Source: Cervus elaphus
Lineage: Eukaryota > Chordata > Mammalia > Artiodactyla > Cervidae
Assembly (NCBI RefSeq): GCF_910594005.1
Contig: NC_057828.1
Location: 8,320,235 to 8,384,234, forward strand
Direction of reading: 5' to 3'
Length of the DNA: 64,000 nucleotides
A program made the position numbers and the translations under genes. This document shows, in pieces, positions 51,320 through 62,390 of the stretch. The notes under the pieces are model-generated. The model worked only from the letters and a program-made list of their open reading frames with translations, ran no database searches and was not told the origin of the DNA. The stretch's first letter is position 1; each line of letters begins with the position of its first letter.

Positions 51320-54300
51320 GGCTGGGGGCTCCTGCGGGGCTCTGCCGCCAGGCCACCGACCTGCGTGGTTGCTGAAAGACAACGGCACAAGGGGATGAGA
51401 CGCCTCTGTTGTCCAAGACTCGCTGACCTTCCGGCCTCTGTAACACCCGTTTGATTTTGCGTCTCCAGTAATGAACATAAAACCTGTCAAAGAATGAACG
51501 GCCCCGCCTTTCCCATCACAGGTCAAAGTCCCGTCGTCCCACAATGCCTTTTGTTCTTTAGTAGGGATAAGTAGACTTTTATCTTCTCAGCTAAGTTGCC
51601 AGTTCTTTTGGGGTAGGGACACACACACGCGTCATTTCCTCTGTTTCCCCACCCGCATGGGGCTGGGGGTAGGCACCGTCATGTGCAAGATCCGTAGGAT
51701 CTCAGGAACAGCTCCCCAGATCATTGGTTACTGCCAAGAAGTGTCTCCACCTCTCTGTTCCAGCTGCCCTCCCTACTTCCCTGGGAGGCGGAGGCGAGCT
51801 GGCATATGCTATGGCCTGTCACATGAGCAAATAGAGATGCATAGAGGCAGCCTCATAAGGGTTAAGGTGATGATGATGGTCACAAGCGCTGCTGACGGTC
51901 CTGGCACAGCGCTCCATGACGTACCCGTGAAACAGTGTAGCTGTGGTATCTCATTTAAACAGGGATCACTCCTGAGAGGCAAGCATTCTCATCTCTACTT
52001 GACATAGGAGGAAATGAAAGCTTAAAGGTTAAGGGCTTTCCTCAAGGCCACACAGGCATTAAATGTGGGAGTAGGTAGGGTGGGGGTGGAGGTGGTGGGG
52101 AAGGCTGAACCCTGCATTATCTGACCCCCAGAGTCCAAGCTCTGAGCCCGTCTCACTGCCCATATTCCATCTCACACCGAGTGAGGTGCCTATCCTTCGT
52201 GCTTATTCTTGTTATCTGTGGAGCGCTCTTTGCTTTTCAAATGTTGTCATTTACACCACTTCACTGGAGCTCTAGAAGTTCCCTTTAAATGAGACAGGAC
52301 AGATATGATTATAACCACTTCCTGGATAAGAAAAATCAAGATCGTGAGCTGCTGAGTGACATGCCCAGGATTTCCCAGAGACTCCGTTATGGGGTCAGGG
52401 TTAAACATGAAGGTGTGACTGCCTCCTCCTTGATGAGGCTGACAGACAAAGATGGAAAATACAAGGTGAGGCCACTCAGAGGGTGTTGCACGTGTGGACC
52501 TTGTCACGTCTGGGGACAAAGCTCAGGGCTGGGGAGGGTTGAGAGCCCCAGGGCCCAGCCTGACCGCAGCTGTCCTCTGGACCCTGACTGACCGCAGCCT
52601 GGAGGAAGATGGAGGTGAAGAGGGGAGTCCCCACTCTCCCACGGACCTTGCCAGGCTTTCAATCTTGGAACAGTCTTGACGATGAGAGGGGGGAAGGAGG
52701 AAGCTGTGTTAACACGTGTTGGGCAGTGACGAGCACCCGTAAAGATAAGGAGGCTCGAGGCAGCAGGGAGCACAGAGACCTGTCTCCCAGGCCCCCCTTC
52801 CTGCCTTGGCCTCGCTCCTGCTCCCAGAGACGCCCTTTGCTAGCTTGAGCCAAAGGCAATAGAGCTGTTTATCTTGGTTCCTTCTTTTCCGTGAGGGAAT
52901 TTCCCAGCAAAGCACCTCTTTATTTCCTCGTGGAGATAAAGGTATTCTGTTTCTCCAGTTCTTTGGAAGAGTTGGGGGAGCGGGTTTGGGGAGGTAGGGA
53001 CAAATATGGGTGTCGGGTGGCAGCTCGAGCCTCTCTTGATTCCGGTTAATTGCCCCGGACTTTTCATACCAGGCCAATGATTAACCTCTGGAGTATGGCC
53101 TTAGCCAAATGCCAGCGTCAGCTCCAGCTCAGATGTGCTCAGGACGAAGCTGGCCTCAGGACCACCCGGGGGGACGTGGGACTGACTCCTAGGTGGGAGC
53201 AGGGGTCAGAGGGCTGGGAGGTCTCTCTCGCCTGGAAGCTTGGGATGAGCTCACTGCAGAGTCCCACCACCTGCTATTTGCACTGGGCTTGGGCGCAGTG
53301 GCCGGTGGGAGGACACCATGCCATCTGCTTTAAGGAGCCCCAACCACCAGGGGCTCTCTGGTTCTGGTCTCTGTTCTCTGCTGACATCAGCAAGCTTCCT
53401 GATATTTCTCTGGGCTGCAGTGGGTCTTCCCATAGGCTGAGTTGGAGGAGACGTTCCCTAGTCTGGACTGGTAACAGCCACTTGCCCTGGCTTGCTGCAG
53501 GCAGAGGCAGCATTTTCCAAAGCAGGGGTCCCGACTTCCTCCCCAGGCGTCTCTCATTTGTGACATGCTTGGCTAGCAGTGAAGGTCCGTGTAGGGGGAG
53601 GATGCTTTCATGTGCCCCATTATCCTTTGCATAACCTCCCACCAGGGATGACATCACCAGGTATGCAGAGCTAGAGGGCAAGTTTTGTGGAAGCTGACCT
53701 TGGTAGGAAGCCCACAGTCCAGTCCCCGGGGAGACTGGACTCTCCCCATGTCCCCACGTTCTCAGGAGCAGGAAATCTCTGCTCAAAACTTCACTTAAAG
53801 CACAGTTTCTCTGCTCTCAGCTGAAAGACCCTGGGCTTTGCAAAACATTAGAAATCCTTTCCTCTCAAAGTCTTAAAACCATACTTGTTCCCAAACCTGG
53901 GAGATTCGGGTGTCAGGGAGACCACAGTTCCATGGGGCTGGAGCTGGATTCAAAGGATTTGCTTTAGGAAGGAAAGAAAGAGCACAATATTTATTGGGCA
54001 CAGGATGCTCTGCTACCTTCTTTTTTTATGACTTTATCCACCATCACAGCAACCCAAGGGATAGATATCTTCATGGGCAGATAGGAAATCTAATTAGAGA
54101 GATTCTGGCCCCAAGACTTATAACAGAATGGGGTAAAATTGGTACCCTATTATCACTCCTTGGATGCTCAGAGGGACCTATTCTCTCGGACATACATAGG
54201 TTAGTATCTCATGCATGAAGGCACCTTTTCTGGCTCTTAAAATAGGACTTGTATTTTCACTAGTCAGGCTGGGATAATCTAGATCATTCTTATTTTACGA

Positions 54301-55814
54301 AGTTACTACCCCTAATGTATTCACAATATATGTCTGCACAATTGCAAGTTGGGCTAGGTGTAGGCCCTGCTGAAGAATAGAGTCTATCATCTTATAAAAT
54401 TAGCTAGTTCACCTTCAGTCAGAGTGACTGATCTTCAGCTCTCATGGTTTAGAGTCAGATGATTGTCTGTCTCAGTTCAGGCTTTCTCCTCTATCAGCGG
54501 GAGAGGGTCTTCTGGACCAGGGCCTGGCGTACCTGCTGTTGAGCACGTGGCCCTCAGTGACTCTGGGTCATCACTGGCTTGGCTCACAGCAGAGGGACAG
54601 TTAAGGCTCTCACGGTCCTCGGGGCTTTGGGGGAACAGCGAGCAGGCACCACGGGGGGCTTGAAGCCATGCTGGCAGTTTCTGACTTCCTGTGAGTGTGA
54701 ACTTGGGGCAGCAGGGAGCTTGGGGCTCAGAGAAGCAGGGAGCAGCTGGCCTGGCTGGGGAAGGGGCTTTCCTTGGCCTGGACTGATGGCCAGGAGAGGC
54801 GCTGCTCGAGTCCATCACTCTCTTCTCCCGTGGATGCAGAGGCCGGGCACACACTAGAGCGAGCCTGGAAACCACGGCACCACTAGGGGAGGGAGGGCAG
54901 TCCGTGAAGTTTGGAAGGACCTCAGGCTTGTAATGTCAGTAGGAGAGGTTATATAGTTTACGTAAGCCCTGGAGTATGGGAGAATCTCCAAGCACAGGCA
55001 GTGTTGCAGAAAAGGAACTGAAGCTGGAGAGAGCAGGGAGATGCAGAGATAAGCCACAGGTCCCAAAGAAGGCGTGAGCTAGGAAGATCTAAGACTTTCT
55101 GGTCCCATCCCTGTCAAAAGTAGGCATGGAAGACTTCGGCAGAAATGAAACGTATGGAATCCAAGCTCCATGAAGCTCTGGGAATAAGCCTTTCAGCAGA
55201 GACTGAGAAGCCCTGTTATTGACTCTATCCCATTCCACCTTGGTGTGTAGGTGTTTATGTCGCCCACTCTACCAGATGGCAAGCTCCTGGGAGGCAGGGT
55301 CCACTGAGATCAATCTCTCCATCTCCAGAAAACACTCTCCGGGGAGTGCCTGGCAAGGACCAGCTGTTCAGAAAAGACCGATCAGATTGGGAATGATTAT
55401 GCCCTCATTCCTTCTCGGAGAAGGACAAAGTCAGGGCTGATTTCTCTCACTTTGCCCAATGCTTTCTTTGCTCATGGGACAGTAGCTCGGGGGAGGGTGG
55501 AAGAGAACTCAGAGGTCCAGAGTCCTGCTCCGTCATAGGCGACCAGAAGAGCTCTCCCAATTGGGCAAAATGTGCTGGCTCAACCCTGCCATCTGTACAA
55601 TGGAAATTATCCTCCCTGACTCGTCTAGTTGAGGGGCCCCCTTGGGATGGGGGCCTAGGGTTAATGTAGAGAGGCACTCCCAGGCGTGTGACATGCTCGT
55701 CCGCTGTCAGAGGCTGCGATTGCTTGTTAGCACAGGAGGCTGAGGGCTCATGCACTTGATTTTCACGGGTGCTGTGCGCTTAGTACACAGCATAGGGACT
55801 CCTCAGGCTGCTGT

Positions 55815-55975
55815 TGGCTCTCTCACTTGGGGATTGTGTGATTTGGGGTAGTCTACTTAAATCCATGAGCCCCACTGTTCATCTGTAAACTGGAGATAAT
55901 TGCATCTAGTCTAGTGAGTCGCCACAAGGATTAAATGAGGCAACATGTAAAGTCCTAAGTAGGGTTTCAGGCTGA
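55815..55975 (+). mobile_element. MIR SINE remnant
   Basis: 'gatttggggtagtctactta', 'ctggagataattgcatctag' and 'aaggattaaatgaggcaaca' match MIR order. Confidence 0.65.
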
Positions 55976-56223
55976 AAAATAACAGTTCTTTTCCCATATC
56001 CTCTTTAAAGTCAACACAGTCTCCTCTTTTTCCTGTCTCGGAGTGAGAGAACAGACGTTTGTTTGCTGAGCATCCTTTGAAGACTAGGGGCGAGCCATTC
56101 AGATTGGACTAGCATGGCCAGAAAGAGCAGACATGTGCCAGGGACTCAGTTACGAGTGAGGGGTCCTGATTACAGCTGCACAATGGAGCCACGTTCAGGG
56201 GCTTCAGATGTGCTAACTCATTT

Positions 56224-56375
56224 AGTCTGCACAGTCACCCTAGGAAGGGGGGTACAATGGGTAAACGCATTTCACAAATGAGGAAGTTGAGGCCCAGAGA
56301 AGTAAGACGCTTGCCCAAAGTTACATAGCAGGTAAGTGACTGGGGTGGGGTTCAGATTCAGGCACTCTGGACCAA
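56224..56375 (-). mobile_element. MIR SINE remnant, reversed
   Basis: 'cacaaatgaggaagttgagg' followed by 'gcttgcccaaagttacatag' is the reversed MIR core. Confidence 0.65.
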
Positions 56376-57030
56376 GCATACAAGATTTTAGGTACTGTGG
56401 AGGGTCTTAAAGTTGAGGGGAAGAAGTCAGAAGGGGCAGGAGCAGGAAATCCAGTCTTAGAGGAGAAGTTAGTCCAATTCTCTCCTCTCTGCTTTTCACA
56501 GGAAAGGTGGTTCCTGTGAAAAGACTATTTGAACTCAGAGGTAGGTGCCAAGAGAAGAATTTCTTCCTGAAAATTAATAATGGCTGCTATTTATTCAGCA
56601 CTTACCATACGTACGGCAGGTCACATTCGTTTCCTGTAACCAGACACATGGCCTCCAAGACTTTTTTCCAGTCCATCACACTGTGTCAGTGCCAGGGTCT
56701 TTGGGATCCCAGCCCCCGCCCACCCAGAGAGGGGGCAAGACATAGGTGCGGGGGTCTCTGCTGAGCACATGCGTGTGCTACTGTTTAAAAAAGTTGCGTG
56801 TCGTGTTTTTTTAGGTGATGTCAAAATATCCCCATGACCATACCAAAATGACTGTACCCAAATGTTGTCATTTATACCTGCTGGATGACTTTACACCACT
56901 CATATTAATTCACAGCCTCAGTTTCCTCAACTGTAACATGGGTTTATGACACCTACCCTGCCTCCCACTCGATTTCTTTCAGATAGGAAGAAGATTAAGC
57001 TGTGAAAGCCAAGGGTAAGTGTGTTTTCTA

Positions 57031-57313
57031 CCTGGCTGCTGCTGCTGCTAAGTCGCTTCAGTCGTGTCCGACTCTGTGCGACCCCATAGACGGCAGCCCA
57101 CCAGGCTCCCCCGTCCCTGGGATTCTCCAGGCAAGAACACTGGAGTGGGTTGCCATTTCCTTCTCCAATGCATGAAAGTGAAAAGTGAAAGTGAAGTCGC
57201 TCAGTCGTGTCCGACTCTTCACGACCCCATGGACAGCAGCCCACCAGGCTCCTCCGTCCATGGGATTTTCCAGCCAAGAGTACTGGAGTGGGGTGCCATT
57301 GCCTTCTCCGTTT
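57031..57313 (-). mobile_element. BOV-A2 SINE, reversed
   Basis: Two reversed Bov-A monomers, each with gtcgtgtccgactc, the first preceded by a gctgctgctgctgct tail. Confidence 0.92.
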
Positions 57314-58159
57314 CTACCTGGAAGCTGCTGCTATTACACTATTTGTAAAATAAAGCTACAGAGTCCAGAGGTTCTGAGAGACAGGCAGAGATAGCAGAGC
57401 CAGCTGCTCTCCTGGGTCCTGATTCGTGGCTCCGTCTGCCACATCACCACACCCAAGGGCAGGGATGGATGGAGAGTTTCAAAACTGGCTCTGAGCAGAC
57501 AACTGCCTTCTACACTAACCCCCGAATCGACGCATCCCAACTGCAGATGTTCAGGGACTTGTAATTACCCTAGTGAAGGGGGAGAGTGAGCGAAGGCTGT
57601 GGTGCAGAACAGCACCGGCTGCGTAGGTGACCGGGGGCAGTGCACTCAGTGGGGCTGGTGAGGGATGCAGCCCGCAGAGCAGATGCGCTTGTGCGGGGGC
57701 TCCCCTGGCTGGCCTGGGACGCTGTCAGGATGAGAGAGCTGGTGTCTGAGGCCTCCTGGCTGCAGAGGCAGCAGGAGCCTGAGCACTGAAGAATGCTGCC
57801 TGCTCCTGGCAGGGGGCTCTGCCCACCTAGCTCCCTTTCCCGGGAAGGACTTTGTTTTTCCCAGCTTAGCAGGCACAGGATGGAATGGTGATGCACACGA
57901 CACCTTGGGCGGCAGGGAACTGTGAGAGCAAAGCTGGGTGCAAGTTGCAAAGGATCTCAGGGTGTCTTCGAAGCCCAGAAAAATGGACTGTGTGTGCCTC
58001 CACCAGAAAGCTGAAGGGAGAAATATTCGAGGACTAGAAGGGTACCTGCCTTGTACCAGGACCTGCATAGGCATTATCCTATCTGGGTCGATCTGGTGCT
58101 CAAAAATCCTGGAATAACTGAACTGAATTGGGAAATGCCAAAACAACTGTTATTTTGCT

Positions 58160-58345
58160 CTAGAGTGTTCAAAGCAATTTCACACATCTTTTTTCATTTG
58201 AATCTCACATCAACCATCAGTGATCAGGCTTGTTTTTATCCCCATTTTGCACATTAGGAAACAGAGGCTGAGAGAGCAATTAGGTGACTTGCCTAAGGTC
58301 ATGGTTAAATTATGGTGGAGTTAGGAGGGAACTCAGAGACCAAAT
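58160..58345 (-). mobile_element. MIR SINE remnant, reversed
   Basis: 'attaggaaacagaggctgag' and 'gtgacttgcctaaggtcatg' are the reversed MIR core and tail. Confidence 0.65.
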
Positions 58346-58566
58346 TTCGAGCAGAACACCATGTGCCAAGCCCAGACATCCCTTCTTCCCAACTGCTGAG
58401 CGTTCACCCCTGGTCCTCACTACTCTCTCTGGGATGTTCCCAGGCTTGTGGCCGTCAGCTCCCCCACATTCCCCTCATCCCACTCTTGGGGGGACCGGGG
58501 ATTGTGCGTGCAGAGGGCCCTTCCCAGATGGCATCCTTTTGGGGACCCCAGAGCAGCCCCACTTAC

Positions 58567-58688
58567 TTTGAGCTCCTTCCTCCTGTCCCGTCAGTTTCGG
58601 GAGCACCGCCTGCTGACCAGTCCGCAGCCCCGGCTTTTCTAGAAGCCTCTGGCAGGACACTGGATGCTGCTGCCAAAACTGAAACTGT
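58567..58688 (-). other. PIGR: PIGR exon 1 (noncoding)
   Basis: On the minus strand the block AGTTTCAGTTTTGGCAGCAG and the following CCAGTGTCCTGCCAG match the start of the human PIGR mRNA as I remember it. The exon ends at a consensus donor, ctcaaa|gtaagt, at 58,567. The start is placed at about 58,688 from that similarity. It joins exon 2 at 51,371. Confidence 0.75.
58673..58686 (-). promoter_or_regulatory. PIGR: ISRE in PIGR exon 1
   Basis: Minus-strand AGTTTCAGTTTTGG is an interferon-stimulated response element. The human gene has one at the same place, through which IRF-1 mediates interferon-gamma induction. Confidence 0.7.
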
Positions 58689-58712
58689 GGGGCTTGACCC
58701 ACACCTGGGTTC

Positions 58713-58719
58713 TTAAAGG
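58713..58719 (-). promoter_or_regulatory. PIGR: TATA-like element of PIGR
   Basis: Minus-strand CTTTAAGA lies about 25-30 bases upstream of the inferred start. It is a TATA variant. Confidence 0.5.
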
Positions 58720-58754
58720 GACACTCTCCCATGGGCATGGCGGCTGGCCAGCGG

Positions 58755-58760
58755 CACGTG
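58755..58760 (-). promoter_or_regulatory. PIGR: E-box of the PIGR promoter
   Basis: A CACGTG palindrome lies about 70 bases upstream of the inferred start. This is the position of the USF-bound E-box described for the human PIGR promoter. Confidence 0.7.
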
Positions 58761-61374
58761 ACTCCCACAGCCCTTGCTTTCCTTTCCTTTCCGCCTTCCT
58801 GCCTGGCTCCACTTGCTTCTCCTTGACCTTGGGGAGGCTCTGTGACTTGGGAGTCCCCCATCATTGCAGCTGCAGGATGGGAGACAGGGTATCAAGCATG
58901 GACAGCCTGTTCTGTTTGCTTTCCAGGTGCAAGATCTTAGGCAAGTCACCTTCATTATTTCTTTTAAGCTGGAAAATAGATAGGGTGATAGCAAACCTAC
59001 AGGCTGAGGCTAGCACCAGATATTAGATGTGAAACATGCGGCCCAGGGCACGGTGCAGAGCTGAAATGCATTTGAAGGGGTATAGGCGGCAGGAATAGCC
59101 TCACATCTCCATGCACCTAGGGACACGTCCCCCTGTCCCTGGATTAAGTCCACTCCTTCTGCATCTCTTGCAGAGCCCCCTTCATCAGTCCCAGAGCCCC
59201 CAGGACCCGGGGGACCGTGTCTTTCCCCTCTCACATGCTAGAGGCTGGAGGCTCTGGCTGCCCTGGGCTTCCAGGAATGGCAGAGCTCAGGGTCTTGCTG
59301 GGATCTGGGCTTGGCGCCTCACTCGGCAAAGTGAGAGCTGGCTGCCTGAGCTGCAGTAGAAGACTCCCTCCCTGACTCGGCTAGTCCTTGATGGTTTCCC
59401 TGGCCTGACCTGGTTAGGACTCCCAGGCGTTCCCCAAACGATCTTCGTCCGAGTCATACAAGTGGAGCCCCCTCCCCACCACCTGTGTGCTCCCCCCCCA
59501 TGCAAGAATCCCACCCCATCCTACCTGTGCAGGGCTGGCCCAGCCTCTGTCTACAGCGTCCTACAGGCTGAACTCCAGAAGGGGAAGAAGGAAAGGGGAA
59601 ATAGAGTCCTGGAAAAAACACAAGGCAGCCAGAACCCGGGTCTTATTTTAGCTAGCCACTCAGTCACAGTGGGCCATCAGTCTGAGGTCATGGGTTTTGT
59701 TGGTGAGAGAAGAAACCTTGTTTTCTATTGTTAAACTTTTTTTTTCAGACCTTAAGCCCATAATCTGACTGATGTTGGAAAAAAGTTACCTAGTCCCTTA
59801 TAAGTAAAGGTGGTTCGATTCAGTGATATCTCATTCACTTTCCTCCCGATTTAAAACTCAGTCTTATTCTGGGTTTGCTTTCCTTTCTGCCCCCTGTCTC
59901 TGCTCTGGTGTTTCTGTGAACCCTGGGGGAGCGGGTCTGGGCAAGGGGGCGGCTTGCACCAGTGTGACCATCAAGATGGAGGGAAGGAGCCCCTCACATT
60001 GGCTCTAAGTTGGCCTCATGCTCTAGAAGGAAACGGTCCCGTCCACTGCGGTGTGACACAGCCTGCTGGTTGGTGGCCTTTTCGCCGGCCCATCCTGAGA
60101 GGTCTGCTGTCCACCCTGGGTCTCCTCGTCGCTGTGTCTGGGCTCCTTCAGGTAGGACCTCCAGTGTGTGCAGGGCAAGTGTGGCTCACTCACATTTTTC
60201 TGGTACTTTCAGATCCCATGCTGCAGAGTCATTCTCCCCAACACCCCTGTAGCTTTCTGCGCTCACCTGCCCCACGTAACTGGGGCTTCAGTGGACATTG
60301 GTAATGCTGACCCCCGGAGCTCCGTACAGGACCAGTGAGGTGCAGGCCCCCTTAGGTCTGGCACCCCCAAACCCTTGGGGGTCTCTCCATCGATGTCAGC
60401 CTTGGGGGGTGACAGGCATAGAGATGCATCGGTGGCTGGGCCATCTTTCTTCCCGGCTCAGCCATCGTTCTCCTTCCCTAGCTCCAAGATCAGCATGAAG
60501 TGGGAGAGTGTGCGGGGAGGTGGACATGGTTTGGGGACAAGGAGGGGAAAATTCTAGTTCTGCCAGGTTATAAGGCTCCTTTCAAAGGTTTTTCCTTCTT
60601 CTCTCTCTCTTCTTTGGAATTTGATGGTCAAGCTATTTGTAGGTTTTGTTCTCTTACTCTCATTAACCCATTTCCCCCAAAGCAGGGCTAGCTTGTGTCT
60701 AATTGTCTGGAGTCTGGCTTAAGGGGGGCCCACTGAGCCCTAGGACACAACCTTGGTGAGTTACCGGCCTGTGAGGAGGGACGGAAGCCTGTCCAGGAAA
60801 CAGCTGCTTCTCAGGCTGCCTGGGGGGCCCAGGGCTCCTCTCCCAGCCCGACAGTCTGTGATAAAGGGACATTTCCTGGATCATGTCCTGGTGTTTTCCC
60901 AGGAGTCCCCCAAACCATCTTAGCTGATGGTGCCCATGCCCCGACAAGTACCCCAAGCCCACATTGCCTACTGACCCAGCTTAGGAAAAGAAGCAAATGA
61001 GAAGCAGAACCAGGGTAGAGTCGTGAAGTCAGAACCCTGCATCCTATTTTGGGCTCAGCCACGTGCTAGTGGTGTGACCGGAGTCCCCCAGCTTCCCATC
61101 TTTTGCTGCGGTTTCCCCACCAGGAACCCACTGGCCCCAAGACATAGCCTGTGCCTCTCAGTCCTAGGGTAGGAGAGACTGGCCGCCTGACTCGAGTGAT
61201 GACGGTAAAAGCAGGAGTTACACCTCCAAGATGGACAGTGCTTCATCTGTTTAAGAGTTCCCCCTCCCTCTTAAAATAATAATCAGAGAGGAAAATAATA
61301 ATGAGAAAGGCTTCTCGTTTGCCTTTCACGACTCTGGGACTCTGCACGAGTCAGTTGGGGAGCCCTGGCCTGGG

Positions 61375-61530
61375 GTCAGCGAGCCTGCCCCCGCCTCTAA
61401 CTTACTGAGTGACCCTCGCCAAATCACTTCCCCCTTCTGGGCTGCAGGTGTTTCATCTGTTAAACGGGGGCGCTGGACCAAATGACCTCCAAGGCTTTCC
61501 CGGTTCTAGGACTCTGTGCTTTTATTGAGC
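61375..61530 (+). mobile_element. MIR SINE remnant
   Basis: 'ttactgagtgaccctcgcca' followed by 'ggtgtttcatctgttaaacg' follows MIR order. Confidence 0.6.
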
Positions 61531-61534
61531 ATCA

Positions 61535-61985
61535 CATTAGTTTCCTGTGGCGGCTGCAACAAATGACCACAACCTGGGTGGCTTAAAACAACTGAGAAGT
61601 GTTCTTTCTTGGAAGGCAAACATCGGAGCTCGGGGTGTGGGCTCAGGGCCCGCTGGGAGGCTCAGGGGAAGAACTGGACCCTGTTTCTTCCAGCTCCTGG
61701 TGGCTGCTGGCATTCCTTGGCACTCTTTGCCTCGTAGCCACACCACTGTGATCTGTGCCCTTGGCTCACATTGTCTTCTGTGTGTCTCAGATGTTTCTCT
61801 GCCTCTCTTACAAGGACATTTGTGATGGCATTTGGGGTCTGTCTAGATGATCCAGGGTGATCTCATCTCAAGATCCTGAACTGAATCACATCTGCAAAGA
61901 CCCTTTTCTCAAATAAGGTAACACTCACAAATTCTAGGGATCAGAGGTGCACCTGTCTTTGGGAGGGCCATTTTTCAGCCTTCCG
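61535..61985 (-). mobile_element. Old interspersed repeat remnant, family unassigned
   Basis: 'caacctgggtggcttaaaac', 'gatgatccagggtgatctca' and 'acatctgcaaagaccctttt' appear to be the reverse of the repeat at 39,310-39,730. Confidence 0.55.
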
Positions 61986-62164
61986 CAGACTTCTGCTGTG
62001 CCCATGATCAGTTGTTCCATCAGTTGACCGCAAAACTACGCCCGCAGCAAGTTCGAGGTCCAGGGAAATTTGAGACACGCAGGGGTGTGCATCCCTGCTC
62101 CCCAAGGGCTTCTAGGCTTCTAGGTGAAGAGTCATCCGCCCCACATACCAGCCAGGCAGTGCAG

Positions 62165-62390
62165 CCTTGGGAAAGCTCCCACACTCCAGACCTGGAACTC
62201 CCTGGGTTCACATCCAGGTCCTGCCACCTCCTAGCAGGGGGCCCCTGGACAAGTTATTTAACGTCTCTGGACCTTGGTTTTCTCATTTATAATGTGGGGC
62301 TAATTATACTTACCCCACAATTATGGTGTGAAGATTAAGTGTAATATGGACAGTGGCTGGTTCATCACATGGACAGCGTAGGCTTTTGGA
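62165..62390 (+). mobile_element. MIR SINE remnant
   Basis: 'ctccctgggttcacatccag', 'acaagttatttaacgtctct' and 'ggttttctcatttataatgt' are a well-preserved MIR core and tail. Confidence 0.7.

Larger units (their letters stand above)
51372..58566 (-). other. PIGR intron 1 (7.2 kb)
   Basis: In other mammals this intron holds enhancer elements for cytokine response. I can only mark repeats: reversed MIR-like pieces near 51,940-52,070 and 52,265-52,400, MIRs near 55,815-55,975 and 56,224-56,375, a reversed BOV-A2 at 57,031, and a MIR at 58,160. I see no further exon. Confidence 0.6.
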
